This document shows positions 8,545 through 18,600 of a DNA stretch of 64,000 nt, one piece after another. The stretch's first letter is position 1. Each line of letters begins with the position of its first letter. The DNA is from Desulfobacterales bacterium (lineage in GTDB: Bacteria; Desulfobacterota; Desulfobacteria; Desulfobacterales; JAAELO01), in assembly GCA_024226555.1 (NCBI GenBank), contig JAAELO010000071.1, forward strand, positions 1 through 64,000, written 5' to 3'. The position numbers and the translations under genes were made by a program. The notes beneath the pieces were generated by a model. It saw only the letters and a program-made list of their open reading frames with translations, ran no database searches and was not told where the DNA came from.

Positions 8545-9930
8545 ATGCAACAGGTTCTTATTGTTGATGACAGCACAATGATGCGCAAGGTCGCACGTGA
8601 TTTTATTGGAATCACCAATGTAATGATAACTGAAGCTGAAAGTGCCGAGGAAGGTCTTGTATATATAGAAAAAAAAGATTTCGATCTGATTATCACAGAT
8701 ATTGATATGCCAGGGCTTGATGGCCTTGAATTCTGTAAAAAAATAAAAGCCAACTCAAAAAGGCAAAGTATACCAATTATTGTTCTTACTTCATTTGAAA
8801 CTGAAAAAGAGATTGATAGAAGCTTCCAGGCCGGAGCATCTGCCTATGTTTCAAAATCTGAAATAAAAAGAGATCTTGGAAAAACCGTAAATGATATTTT
8901 AAATAAATCTGAATTTAACCGAGGTCATACAGTTCTTGTTGTTGAAGATTCCAAAATGATTAGTGGAATTGTTGAAAGGGGTCTGTCACAGGCAGGTTTT
9001 CAGGTAGTAACAGCTGAAAATGGGCAGGAGGCACTTAATGAGATGGTCAGGAAAACACCGGATCTTATTTTGAGTGACATTGAAATGCCTTTAATGGATG
9101 GCCTTGAGTTTTGCAAAACTGTACAAAGAGATTCAAAATATAAAAATATACCCTTTGTTGTTATGAGTACAAATAACAGCAGAGGTATTATGAAAAGAAT
9201 GTTAAGTGAAGGTGCCGAGACATTTGTAACAAAGCCATTTAATATTGATCAGCTTGTTATGCTTATCGATAAACTTCTTTCTGACCAGTATTTGCACCTT
9301 CTATACAGAAAAAAGAAGCTTGATGATGAAAGAAAAATAACCCTTTCCAGTATTGCAAGTTTGGTTGCAGCACTTGAAGCAAGGGATCCATATACAAAAG
9401 GTCATTCAGAGCAGGTTGCTTCCATAGTTGCTGGTATGGCAGAACTCCATGGCGAATCCCAAAAAACTATTGAGATGATAAAAGTTGGGGCAAAACTTCA
9501 CGATGTTGGAAAAATCGGTATTAAAGATAGTATCTTATTAAAAGAAGGATCATTATCTGACAAGGAATATACACATATAAAACAACATGTGATAATAGGA
9601 GCATCAATACTGGAACCAATAGATAGTCTCTCCGACATTATCCCTATTATAAGAGATCATCATGAACAGTACGATGGAAAAGGATATCCAAGAGGTCTTA
9701 AAGGGGAAGATATAAATATCTGGGCAAGAATGACAAGCGTTGCAGACACTTTCCATGCAATGACCAGCAAAAGGCCTTACAATAAAGGTGCAAGTATTGA
9801 AGACGCTGTGGAGATTATAAATAATCAGAGAGGCACACAATTTTGTTCATATTGTGTAGATCTTTTTCTAAAGTACCTTAAAGGTGAGATGCCGGATTCC
9901 AATTTCGATTTTGTTAAGAAGGTTTCATAA
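8545..9930 (+). CDS. Response regulator with two receivers and HD-GYP domain (c-di-GMP phosphodiesterase)
   Basis: There are two receiver domains: residues 3-120 with phospho-acceptor Asp52 (TDIDMPG) and Lys near YVSKSE, and 128-245 with Asp178 (SDIEMPL) and Lys in TKPF. An HD-GYP domain follows (about 265-455) with the HD pair at His319-Asp320 (LHDVGKIGI) and HHEQYDGKGYPRGLKG. HD-GYP proteins hydrolyse cyclic di-GMP. All signature residues are present, so it is likely active and controlled by phosphorylation. The start is ATG 8545, with GGAG 8 bases upstream. The TTG at 8479 adds a poor extension. It is monocistronic with a terminator at 9986. A PilZ protein lies at 14820. The 418 bp upstream contain no other gene. 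Confidence 0.9.
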   Translation: MQQVLIVDDSTMMRKVARDFIGITNVMITEAESAEEGLVYIEKKDFDLIITDIDMPGLDGLEFCKKIKANSKRQSIPIIVLTSFETEKEIDRSFQAGASAYVSKSEIKRDLGKTVNDILNKSEFNRGHTVLVVEDSKMISGIVERGLSQAGFQVVTAENGQEALNEMVRKTPDLILSDIEMPLMDGLEFCKTVQRDSKYKNIPFVVMSTNNSRGIMKRMLSEGAETFVTKPFNIDQLVMLIDKLLSDQYLHLLYRKKKLDDERKITLSSIASLVAALEARDPYTKGHSEQVASIVAGMAELHGESQKTIEMIKVGAKLHDVGKIGIKDSILLKEGSLSDKEYTHIKQHVIIGASILEPIDSLSDIIPIIRDHHEQYDGKGYPRGLKGEDINIWARMTSVADTFHAMTSKRPYNKGASIEDAVEIINNQRGTQFCSYCVDLFLKYLKGEMPDSNFDFVKKVS

Positions 9931-9985
9931 TAGGATCTAATAGTTTTTTAATAAAAAGCGTAGTTCGAGTTTATTTTAATAGTCT

Positions 9986-10017
9986 AAGTCTGTCAGAAAT
10001 CTCTGTCAGGCTTTTTT
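9986..10017 (+). terminator. Rho-independent terminator of the HD-GYP gene
   Basis: An 11-bp imperfect stem (AGTCTGTCAGA with TCTGTCAGGCT) around AATC, followed by six T residues, lies 56 bp after the stop codon. Confidence 0.8.
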
Positions 10018-10096
10018 ATTTTTAACTTCAAGTCTTTTCATAATTATTAATAATAAAATCTATATGAAGACAGATCATATTGATTTTCAAATGCAT

Positions 10097-10368
10097 TTAG
10101 TTTAATTTTTTTTCCAAAATATCTGCCATCACTTCAAAATGTTCAAAAGGAGGCATTATGCAGGGTCCATTAAAGAGTGATTTTGCAATATCAAGCAGAT
10201 TGAACACATGGCAAGAGCGCTCATGTTTGGTTTTGCAACTGGGTTAGATGCTACACTAAATCCTTCAGATTTTAGGTTCTTAAGAGAATCCAGTGTTGTT
10301 AATAATTTTTCAGGATCTGGCCCGGCCGGAGGCACAACTTCTATTGTTATGTTAAAGTTGTCATTCAT
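10097..10368 (-). pseudogene. Methylenetetrahydrofolate reductase-like gene with internal deletion
   Basis: The first part, from ATG 10368, encodes about 53 residues starting MNDNFNITIEVVPPAGPDPE and containing SNPVAKPNMSALAM. This is the start of a MetF-like TIM-barrel enzyme. Just after that the frame changes. In the next frame the same strand reads LLDIAKSLFNGPCIMPPFEH and continues to a TAA at 10097-10099, which looks like the C-terminal end of the same kind of protein. Together they give only about 90 of the roughly 290 residues expected, so some 200 codons appear deleted and the two ends are joined out of frame. The intact-looking 70-codon ORF is therefore a remnant. The SD GGGAA upstream is still recognisable. 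The exact substrate class cannot be decided. Confidence 0.6.
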
Positions 10369-10443
10369 AATATGATTCCCTGATTATAGGGTTTTAAGAA
10401 AATCATAATATGAAGTGTAAACATCTGTCAATGATAGGAGTTC

Positions 10444-10496
10444 GAGACTGTGTCACAAATGCACCTTTGCCCAATTTCTATTTGTGACAAAGACTC
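10444..10496. repeat. Inverted repeat downstream of the YoaP-like gene
   Basis: TGTCACAAAT at 10451-10460 pairs perfectly with ATTTGTGACA at 10480-10489, and the flanks GAGACT/AGACTC extend it imperfectly. It lies 16 bp after the end of the minus-strand YoaP-like gene. There is no T run, so it may be a weak terminator or a small mobile-element end. Confidence 0.4.
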
Positions 10497-10511
10497 TGTT
10501 CCTTGAATTAT

Positions 10512-11288
10512 TTACAGAAAATTAACTTTGGTTTTGTCCATGATTTTGTCAAATCTGTTATCCATACAAACACTGATGTCAGTTGTAACAAATTTACCTT
10601 TATAAAAAATACTGAATATTGTTGCTGGAGTTGGAGATTCTTGAGCCTGCTCCATAGTCTCAAATTTTATAACTTTTAGAGGCAAATTTCTTTTTCCCAT
10701 GGTTTCGGCTAATGAATTTTTAACATGATATTCTGAAAATGGACATCTGTTTGAGTAGTATACAACAAAACCTTTGTTATCCGGGGGGGCGCAAAGAACT
10801 GACTGATTAAATGATACCTTTTTTGCTTTAGGATTTAACTTCCTGACCAAAAGACTAAAGCCGGATTCTGTACTTTCAGATATTTCAAAGCCTTGCTTGA
10901 GAAACCACTTTGTATCACTCATAAAATGGAACTTTTTTGTACCCACAATTGTTACAAGACCATCTTTACCCTGGGCAATTGAATCATCAATGGCGTATTG
11001 TAACAAAGCTTTACCATGTCCGTTTTTTTTATATTTTCCTGAAACCCAAAAACAGTTTATGAGTGTCTGATTGGGTGCTTTTATCGGTACCCAGGCTTTT
11101 TCTGCAGGTCCGTATTCAATAAATACTTTTGCTCGTTCATCTAATCTTCGAAATACATAGCCATTCTCAAACTCTTTTTTTAACCATTTTTTTTTAAGTT
11201 CATAACTTTCCTTGCATTTTTTGTCGGAAAAAGCGCAGCAAATATGTTCCGTATCAATATTTTCACTTGTCAGGTTTATGTAAGTCAT
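10512..11288 (-). CDS. GNAT acetyltransferase with C-terminal YoaP-like domain
   Basis: The N-terminal half (about residues 1-155) is a GNAT fold with an acetyl-CoA-binding segment around GKYKKNGHGKALLQYAI. The C-terminal half has YYSNRCPFSEYHV and TPATIFSIFYKGKFVT, which fit the YoaP-like thioredoxin-related extension. The family is poorly characterised and its substrate is unknown. The start is ATG 11286-11288, preceded by GGAG, giving 258 residues like other family members. The open frame continues upstream to 11423, but that extension has no ribosome-binding site and low-complexity composition. It is a single-gene unit, since the next minus-strand gene ends in its own terminator. Confidence 0.75.
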   Translation of the reverse strand: MTYINLTSENIDTEHICCAFSDKKCKESYELKKKWLKKEFENGYVFRRLDERAKVFIEYGPAEKAWVPIKAPNQTLINCFWVSGKYKKNGHGKALLQYAIDDSIAQGKDGLVTIVGTKKFHFMSDTKWFLKQGFEISESTESGFSLLVRKLNPKAKKVSFNQSVLCAPPDNKGFVVYYSNRCPFSEYHVKNSLAETMGKRNLPLKVIKFETMEQAQESPTPATIFSIFYKGKFVTTDISVCMDNRFDKIMDKTKVNFL

Positions 11289-11467
11289 TAAATTCCAACT
11301 CCATTTAATTGTTAATTGATTATTATTTATAAACGTTATCAGAAAATAGTGACAGCTATATGTCAGTTCTATTTTAAATTTGGAAGTTAAAAATGGGAAT
11401 CTCTGAAAATTGGAGTTTTCCAAATATTTTGTTATTTTTTAATAGTAATTATAAACAGGATAGAAAA

Positions 11468-11516
11468 AACCGGGGTTTTTCTCGCGGAAGAAAATCTTTC
11501 AAACCCCGGTTGTAGC
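11468..11516 (-). terminator. Rho-independent terminator of the sodium symporter gene
   Basis: Read on the minus strand, an 11-bp GC-rich stem (AACCGGGGTTT with AAACCCCGGTT) is followed by a T run. A second smaller hairpin (CTAACCAAA/TTTGGTTAG, 11521-11544) precedes it. Both lie between the stop codon at 11564 and the next gene. Confidence 0.85.
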
Positions 11517-11563
11517 ACTCCTAACCAAAATGGAATTTGGTTAGAAGTTGGAGGTGCCTCATG

Positions 11564-13045
11564 TTATTTGATTTTTTCATTATCCTTACTTTTAATCTTA
11601 GATAGAATAAAAGCTCCCAGAGGAATGAAAACGAACATTACAAGAAATCCTATAAATTCGGCAGACCTTGAGTATCCACCATATGGACTTTTAAAGCGGG
11701 TAATAGCTTCAGAAATCAGAAGTACTACAAGAATGACAGGGGCAACATATTTTATCATTACCTCCCATACTTTACCTAATTTAAGGCCAGGCATTTCATT
11801 ATTATGGTCAATAATCTTTTTAGTTCCAAAAACCCATCCAAAAACATAACATTCAATTATACAAACCAGGGCAAGGCCAAAGAAGTTCAGGAAATAGTCG
11901 ACAATATCAAGCCAGTATAGCCCTGCTCCTGAGATAAAAATAAGTCCGAACATAAATGCAACGAGTGCTACTGTTATATTTGCTCTTTTATGTGTCCAGC
12001 CCAGTTTATCTCTTAAGCCTGATGTGACACCCTCAACAAGTGAAAAAGCAGAATCTATTCCAAGAGTAAGAAGCATTACAAAGAAAAGAACACCAAACAG
12101 ATTATTTAACATAGGTAATTTATTTATTATAGTTGGATAGACTACAAATGCAAGTCCGGGTCCAGACGCTTTTAATTCATTAATAGGAGTGTTTGTAGAA
12201 ACAGAAAGATATCCAAGTGCTCCAAATACTGCCAAGCCACCTAAAAATGCTGTTAAAGAATCTCCAATTGCAACAATATAAGCATTTGTTACAATATGTG
12301 TTTTTTTAGGCAGATAGCTTCCATAGGCAAACATTATTGAGAAACCAATACTCAGGGAGAAAAAGACCTGGGTATATGCAGCGAGCCATACTTTCCCGCT
12401 TAGAAGTTTAGTAAAATCAGGTGTAAGGTAATATGCTAATCCAACATCTGCACCTTCTAAGGTTACTCCTCTTACAACGAGAACAACTAAAATAACCCAT
12501 GGAACAAGTACAGTGAGGTAAACAATTTTTCCCACTGTTTCAGGACCTTTCCAGATACAGGCAACTATTGAGATCCATGTAAGGATTAAACCAATAAACA
12601 GGGGTAATTTTATACCACCAAATTCAAAAGCTCCTTTTGTAAGACCCAATGTTTCTTTAAAGAAAAAATCGGATGTATTGCTACCCCATCCGAGGGAAAA
12701 TGCATCCCAAAGATATTTAAATGACCAACTCATAATAGCTGCATAATAAGTTGTTATAACAAAAGCAATACCAATAGCTATCCAGCCAAATAACTCATAC
12801 TTTCCTTTTACACTTGCAAAAGCACCGGAGGCAGCTCTTTGTGTTTTATGGCCCATTGAAAGTTCCATGATTAATATAGGCAATCCGGCTGTCATCAGTG
12901 CTATCAAAAATGCAACCAAAAATGCACCACCACCATTATTGGCGCAGATATATGGAAATCTCCAGATATTACCTAAACCTATAGCCGAACCGATTGCTGC
13001 AAGCACGAAAGAACTTCTACTTTCCCATTGACCCCTAGCTTCCAT
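11564..13045 (-). CDS. Neurotransmitter:sodium symporter family transporter
   Basis: The protein has about 12 membrane segments and the family N-terminus: an Arg/Trp start (RGQWESR), then AIGSAIGLGNIWRFPY, whose unwound first helix binds Na+ and substrate, and NGGGAF. Members carry amino acids or related compounds with Na+, as in the LeuT/TnaT fold. The substrate is not predictable. The length (493) is normal. SD AGGAGGG is 6 bases before the ATG. The gene is alone, with a strong terminator downstream. The 455 bp upstream (13046-13500) show no ORF worth calling. Confidence 0.9.
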   Translation of the reverse strand: MEARGQWESRSSFVLAAIGSAIGLGNIWRFPYICANNGGGAFLVAFLIALMTAGLPILIMELSMGHKTQRAASGAFASVKGKYELFGWIAIGIAFVITTYYAAIMSWSFKYLWDAFSLGWGSNTSDFFFKETLGLTKGAFEFGGIKLPLFIGLILTWISIVACIWKGPETVGKIVYLTVLVPWVILVVLVVRGVTLEGADVGLAYYLTPDFTKLLSGKVWLAAYTQVFFSLSIGFSIMFAYGSYLPKKTHIVTNAYIVAIGDSLTAFLGGLAVFGALGYLSVSTNTPINELKASGPGLAFVVYPTIINKLPMLNNLFGVLFFVMLLTLGIDSAFSLVEGVTSGLRDKLGWTHKRANITVALVAFMFGLIFISGAGLYWLDIVDYFLNFFGLALVCIIECYVFGWVFGTKKIIDHNNEMPGLKLGKVWEVMIKYVAPVILVVLLISEAITRFKSPYGGYSRSAEFIGFLVMFVFIPLGAFILSKIKSKDNEKIK

Positions 13046-13500
13046 TTTACCCTCCTAAAATGAATCGGAAATATATGATAATACTAAACAGTGTTAAATG
13101 ACGTTTATCAAACTAAAGTTTGTTTCGTTGATTTGTCAAGATAAAAAATTTGATATCATCGAATATATTTTATTCATATCAAATATTTATCTGTTTTTAC
13201 TGAATAATATTTATATTATTAATGTTTTTTATAAAACCATTATTGAATTTTAACAGGTGATCTGACAAAAGAATGAAGAAGGTTGCAAATTTCGGATTTA
13301 AAGCTTTTATAAATGCGAAGTCCTGTAATGGGTTTAAAATTCTGTATACATAAACCTTAATTGTGAATAGATTTAATATTGTCAATATTTACTCTAAACC
13401 ATATTTAAAAGAATTCTAACTTTACTGAAAATTCCCAACATGTTATTTTATTTGAATTATCACGTCTTAAAATAATCAAAAAACAATAAAGGAGCAACTC

Positions 13501-13941
13501 ATGGAGAAATTTTTAAAGATAATTATCCTGGCAATATTTTCAGTTTCGGTTTTAGTATCCTGCGGAGATGGAGAAAGAAAAGAAGCTCCTTTTGAGTATA
13601 GATTCACATCAAATTCCTCTGCTGTGATAACCTACAAGGGTCGGCAATATGTTCTGACAAAATATCGTGAAAATGAAAATGTTCCTTTTGAATACGAATT
13701 TGAAGATGATGGTGATCTAGATATCATAATAGAAGGTGTTGAATATGATTTAGATAGCCCATTTGATTATGATAGGCCTAAATCGAAGAAGCTCTCAAAA
13801 GCACAGAAAGAACAGGCTAAAAGAGTTAAGGCTGCAAAGTTAGCTGCTAAAAAAGCAAAAAAAGCTGCTAAGAAAGCAAAAAAAGTTGCTAAGAAAGCTG
13901 CTAAGAAAGCGAGGAAAGCTGCTAAAAAGAAAAAGTCTTAG
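13501..13941 (+). CDS. Lipoprotein with Lys/Ala-rich histone-like tail
   Basis: A lipoprotein signal peptide ends in LVSC (about residue 21). The middle is acidic and beta-rich (YEFEDDGDLDIIIEG), and from about residue 98 the tail is composed almost only of Lys and Ala, with a repeated A-K-K-A-K-K pattern like histone H1 or TolA-type helices. An outward or periplasmic helix of this charge could bind peptidoglycan, LPS or nucleic acid; that is inference. SD AAGGAG is 6-7 bases before the ATG. The next gene starts 58 bp later on the same strand, so co-transcription is possible. Confidence 0.7.
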   Translation: MEKFLKIIILAIFSVSVLVSCGDGERKEAPFEYRFTSNSSAVITYKGRQYVLTKYRENENVPFEYEFEDDGDLDIIIEGVEYDLDSPFDYDRPKSKKLSKAQKEQAKRVKAAKLAAKKAKKAAKKAKKVAKKAAKKARKAAKKKKS

Positions 13942-13999
13942 ATCTGATAATATTATAAAAGATCTGGAATATTTTACTATTGTTGAAGGAGGTCAATTT

Positions 14000-14608
14000 A
14001 TGGGAAAGATTTACTCATTTGATGGTGTGATTCCGGTTATCCATCCCGATACTTTTGTACACCCTGAAGCTGTTATAATTGGGGATGTGGTAATAGGAAC
14101 TGGTTGTTATATCGGTCCATGTGCATCTTTAAGAGGTGACTTTGGCCAGATTGTAGTAGGAGATGGGGCAAATATTCAGGATTCATGTACATTACATTCC
14201 TTTCCGGGAAAAGGAGTTATTGTTGAAGATGAAGGCCATGTTGGACATGGCTCAATTCTCCATGGTTGCATAGTTGGAAGAAAAGCTCTTGTAGGAATGA
14301 ATGCGGTAGTTATGGATGGTGCTGAGATTGGAGAACAGGCATTTATTGGGGCAAATGCATTTTTAAAAGCCGGCTTTATAGTGCCTCCAAAGCATCTTGT
14401 CGCAGGAAATCCTGGTAAAATAATAAGGGAGTTAAAAGAGGAGGAGATGAACTGGAAAGCAGCCGGAACAAAAATATACCAGAGTCTTGCTATAAGATCA
14501 AAATCATCTCTCAAAAGGGTTGAACCTCTCACAGAGTTGGATGAAGATAGAGGAAAAGTCTCCTGGGATGAGGAGTTCTTAAAACCTCTTCTTGAAACAA
14601 GAAAGTAA
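14000..14608 (+). CDS. Gamma-carbonic-anhydrase-like hexapeptide protein (PaaY/CaiE type)
   Basis: A left-handed beta-helix made of hexapeptide repeats (residues about 10-165) with the metal-site pattern LHSFPG, EGHVGHGSILHG and GMNAVVMDGAEIG, followed by LVAGNPGKIIREL and a helical tail. It is close to the PaaY/CaiE group, which contains gamma-class carbonic anhydrases and thioesterases, so the reaction cannot be fixed. The His ligands seem complete. The start is ATG 14000, with AAGGAGG ending 6 bases upstream. The longer frame from 13886 overlaps the Lys-rich tail of the preceding gene and is not credible. A terminator follows at 14615. Confidence 0.8.
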   Translation: MGKIYSFDGVIPVIHPDTFVHPEAVIIGDVVIGTGCYIGPCASLRGDFGQIVVGDGANIQDSCTLHSFPGKGVIVEDEGHVGHGSILHGCIVGRKALVGMNAVVMDGAEIGEQAFIGANAFLKAGFIVPPKHLVAGNPGKIIRELKEEEMNWKAAGTKIYQSLAIRSKSSLKRVEPLTELDEDRGKVSWDEEFLKPLLETRK

Positions 14609-14614
14609 AAAAAT

Positions 14615-14645
14615 AGGGTTAGGTATAAATAGCCTGACCCTTTTT
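14615..14645 (+). terminator. Rho-independent terminator
   Basis: A stem AGGGTTAGG(T) with (A)GCCTGACCCT, then five T residues, lies 6 bp after the PaaY-type gene. Confidence 0.75.
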
Positions 14646-14819
14646 CAAATAAAAAGTTTCTCTCATTAAGCTTCAATTAGTAAACATCTTCTGCCTATCA
14701 TATTGTATGTATTATAAAAAAACGAATCAGTTGTGAACCATTTCATTCCATAGAAATAGAAAATGTGTATAAAAGTGATCTTAAATTAACAAAATTGTGA
14801 ACTAAAAGAGATTGCTGAA

Positions 14820-15632
14820 ATGAGATTAGAACAAGAGACAAAAAGAAAAGGTATATTTAGTAACTTTATCAATAGTTATGTAAAAAACTCAATGCCGGAG
14901 AATTTTCCAAAACCAGGAAGTTCAATGATGCTTGAGCTTAGAAAGGACAAAACAGGTATTTTTACTCAGATTCCTGTGGAACTTTCAAGTGTTAATAAAA
15001 GAGTTCTGATTCTAAAATCCTTTGGGAATGTTAAGGGGTTTTCAGAAAATGGAAGACTATATTGTACTTTTGAAAACAATACAGTAAGGCAATATACCGA
15101 TATAAAAACAATTGGTATTACTAAAAACAGTATATGTATCAAAATTGTAAATTGTGTTTTCACCAGAGCAAAACAAAGGGAATATGAGCGTTTACCATAT
15201 AAAGAACACTACAATTTTTCACTTAAAGCAATCAGAGTTCCTGAAAAAAATGATTCCTATAGGAAATATAATCAATATATGAAATTTTTTTTTAAGAATT
15301 CTGCTATAAAAAATATTTCTCCCGGTGGTATTGGACTTTTGTCCGATTCAAAATACTCAGATCTTATTAAAGAAGGTGTGAAAATCAATGTGAATATCTG
15401 TTTTGGTGAACGCATGGAGTACAGATATTTCAAAAAGATGATTAAATGCAGAACATTGCCTAAAGTCATACAAACTAAAATTACAGTGAGAAAAAAAATT
15501 GATCAGTCCGGTCTCAATTATATTGGATTTCAATTTGAGAACATTGAGAAAAACCGTTTTTTTCTTGTAGACACTTTAAATAGAATAAACCAATCTGAAG
15601 ATGTTTCAAAAAATAAACTTTCTTATAATTAA
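14820..15632 (+). CDS. PilZ-domain protein, likely cyclic-di-GMP receptor
   Basis: The N-terminal half (about residues 1-120) resembles the flagellar-brake type PilZ partner region. The C-terminal half has the c-di-GMP motifs: an Arg-rich switch QREYERLPYK and NISPGGIGLLSD, corresponding to R-x-x-x-R and (D/N)-x-S-x-x-G. The residues needed for ligand binding appear present. It would act as an effector that changes a motility, secretion or envelope process. A terminator at 15638 follows, and it forms a single-gene unit. The start ATG has only a weak upstream AGAG. Target unknown. Confidence 0.75.
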   Translation: MRLEQETKRKGIFSNFINSYVKNSMPENFPKPGSSMMLELRKDKTGIFTQIPVELSSVNKRVLILKSFGNVKGFSENGRLYCTFENNTVRQYTDIKTIGITKNSICIKIVNCVFTRAKQREYERLPYKEHYNFSLKAIRVPEKNDSYRKYNQYMKFFFKNSAIKNISPGGIGLLSDSKYSDLIKEGVKINVNICFGERMEYRYFKKMIKCRTLPKVIQTKITVRKKIDQSGLNYIGFQFENIEKNRFFLVDTLNRINQSEDVSKNKLSYN

Positions 15633-15637
15633 AATCA

Positions 15638-15667
15638 TGCTGGGAGTAATTTTACTCCCAGCACGAT
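15638..15667. terminator. Bidirectional terminator between convergent genes
   Basis: A 12-bp perfect stem (TGCTGGGAGTAA with TTACTCCCAGCA) lies between the ends of the PilZ gene (plus) and the alpha-2-macroglobulin gene (minus). An AT-rich tract follows on both sides. Confidence 0.7.
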
Positions 15668-15673
15668 TTTATT

Positions 15674-18600
15674 TTACTTCTTTAAATCGTAATACCCCTT
15701 ATTGTGTAAAATCATATATTTTATATTATCTAAATTCTGAAAATTGAAAAAAACTTTTGCTGTGTCACCCTGATACATTACCAAATATTGATTATCATCA
15801 TTTTCCAGTCTTTCATCATCAGGAGTATACATCCTTTTTGTGCCATCTTTCATAACAGCTTCAATAGCCAGATAATTAATATATGAGACTTCTCTCTCTT
15901 TCTCTTTTATAACAAGGGTGTCACCAATTATACCGATTCTTTTCTTAAGGAGTTTTTCATTGGTTTTTCCAACTATGTTGGTCAAAATGGTTCCTTTTTT
16001 AACTAGTGCACCATCTCTATCGTATGAATAAATAAAAGGACATGCTGCAGAATCATCAGGGTCATAGCTTGTTTGAAGGGCCACATTGACTTGTCTTCCC
16101 GTTTTACTTGCTGTGATTTTAGGATTGTACATTGCTTCCACGTTAATACCAGGTAAGTAAAATTTACCTAAATAGGTTGCATTTAGTAGTACTTTGAAAC
16201 GTTTCATTTCACCTGCTTTCAGGTTGAAATATGTGTATATTCTATCATCCCTTATATCCTGATAGTCAATTCCTGGTATTGGGCCTGTTCCCGAATAGAA
16301 CCTTGGATTATGGATCTCCCAGCCTGAAGGAACGATATATGAAAGAACAAGATTTTCATAATCCCTTGTACTTGTATTTGCAACAGAGATGTCTGCGATA
16401 AAATCCCGTCCCTGCATCATCTCTTCAAATTCTGCAATCTGATCCTTTACACCATAGTAGGATGTATTAATTGAAAGGCCTTTTTCGAAAGCCACTTCAT
16501 CTCCAATGTCAGGAATTCCTTCTTTTACAATGTTTATATATATTTTGTTATTGTTCCTGCTTTTAAACTGAATATCAGTTCCTTTAAGATTGATATTTTT
16601 AAGTACTTTATTAACAATTAAGCGATCTGATTTAATCAGGACATCTTTTTCATGATTAGTTGAATATGTAAACTCAAAAGCACCACTTGTTTTGGAACCT
16701 GAATAATATTTAAACAAAGAGAGCAATGAATAAGCAAGGGTCTGGGTGCTGTAGCTTTTACCTGTAGAAAGTCTTTTGGAAATATTAAGAGCAATCTCTT
16801 TTGCTTTTTCTCTTTCATTCATATTTGACAGAGACAGAAGAATTATTGCTTTATCTCTGAGTCCAGATCCGTAAGTATTACCAAGCTCGTTGTAACTTGC
16901 AACATTGAAAGATGTATTTTTTGCAATCTCTTTTGCAATCTCTTTTTGGCCTGCTAAGTAATAGGACGCAGAGAGCATAAACTTTGAAATATTATCAAGA
17001 CTCTTTGATTCTTTTAAACGATTCATCGCGCCTATTTGTGGAGAATTCGCAAGAGCTAAAGTATATAATCTGTATGATTGTAATAGCTCAGATCTTTTAC
17101 CACCTGCAGTCCATGAATTTGCAGATGTATTCTGGAAATTTTTCCAGTTTTTAATCATAAGTGGCGGAACATAATAACCTTTTTTTGAAGCTTCAATCAG
17201 AAAGTGCCCGGCATACGTTGTTCCCCAGTTGTCAGCACTATAACTGCCTGGCCAGTATGATAATCCTCCTGATTCAAGCTGAAAAGAGCTTAATCTTTCA
17301 ATGGCTGCCTTTATATTCTTTTCAACCGATTCAACTTTGGTTTTAGACATGACAAGCATCTTAGAAAGATATAATTGGGGAAATACAGATGATGTGGTTT
17401 GTTCAATACAACCATGTGGATAACGTATTAGGTAATTAAGTCTTTTTGTAAGTCCCATCTCAGGTATTACAGAAGCTTCTAAGGTGATTCTGTTAGTTCC
17501 TGATATCCCAACTGGAATAATTTTAGTTTTATAATTTTTATCTTTTGTTAATGTGCCTTTCTGAACAAGCGTTATTTTAGGGTTAGGATTTCTTATATCA
17601 ATATTGATTATATGTTCAGCTTTTTCATTTTTTGAATTTGCTATGACTTTAAACTTTGCTTTTCCGGTTTTTGAACCGACTCTTATTTTAAAATAGGTCA
17701 GTTTATCACCAACTCCTTTAAATGAGAGTGTTTTAACAGGCTTTCCAAGAACTTTTAAGTGATCATCTACCTCAATTTTTAGATTTACATTTTTTATCTT
17801 ATCATCAAGAACAAAGGCATTAACGGGCACCTCAAGAACTTCTTTGGGGCTTAAAACCCTTGGTAGCGTTGCCATTACCATTAATGGTTTTCTAACAGGA
17901 ACTGTTTTTTTAGCTAAACCATAAGCGCTTTTATTTCCTGCAACCACCATAATCCGAACAGCACCGATGTATTGAGGTATTTTAATTATGTGTTTATTTG
18001 AGGCTCCTTTAGACAAGGTGTACGGGCCTTCAAAATGAACCACAGGGGGAAATCTCTTCTTCTCTTTCTTTTCACCACCTTTTTCTTCCTCTTCTGCATC
18101 ATCACCACCCAAAGCAAGCAATCTTTCGAGATCGCCACCATATGCACCTGTTACCTCATCAAAAATATCCCATGTTCGAACGCCTAAAGCTTCTCTTTTA
18201 TTGAACATTTTTCTGAGATTTGCTGTTTTGAATCTTGTTAAACCTAACAACCCCTCATCAACCATCGCGATCGTATAGGTCATGGGACTGCCATTTTTCT
18301 CACTGATATTTATAGTTGTTGTCTGAAGAGGTTCTAATTCGTCTTTTGCCTGTAAAACAGGAGATAAAATGGTATCGGGGTTTTCAACCATTATGGGAAT
18401 AACGCCATATAACCTTATGGGTCTGTCATTTTTTTTCTTAGCATGAGGCTGTAGTAGGCTGATGCAGGCATAAACATTGGGACTCATTGCACCTGTTATT
18501 TTAAAAGAAAATCTATTTTTGCCCTGTTTAAGAGAGATCCATCTCTTTTCTAAAACACCAGAGCCGTTTTCAACTGTAAATAAAGCCCTTCCTTGCTTTG

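Noticed and set aside
11395-11410. Possible MITE end (GGGAATCTCTGA)
   Set aside because: Matches for 10 bases but has no matching inverted end or target duplication.
13197-13385. 62-codon minus-strand frame upstream of the lipoprotein gene
   Set aside because: No Shine-Dalgarno, A+T-driven composition and no resemblance to any protein.
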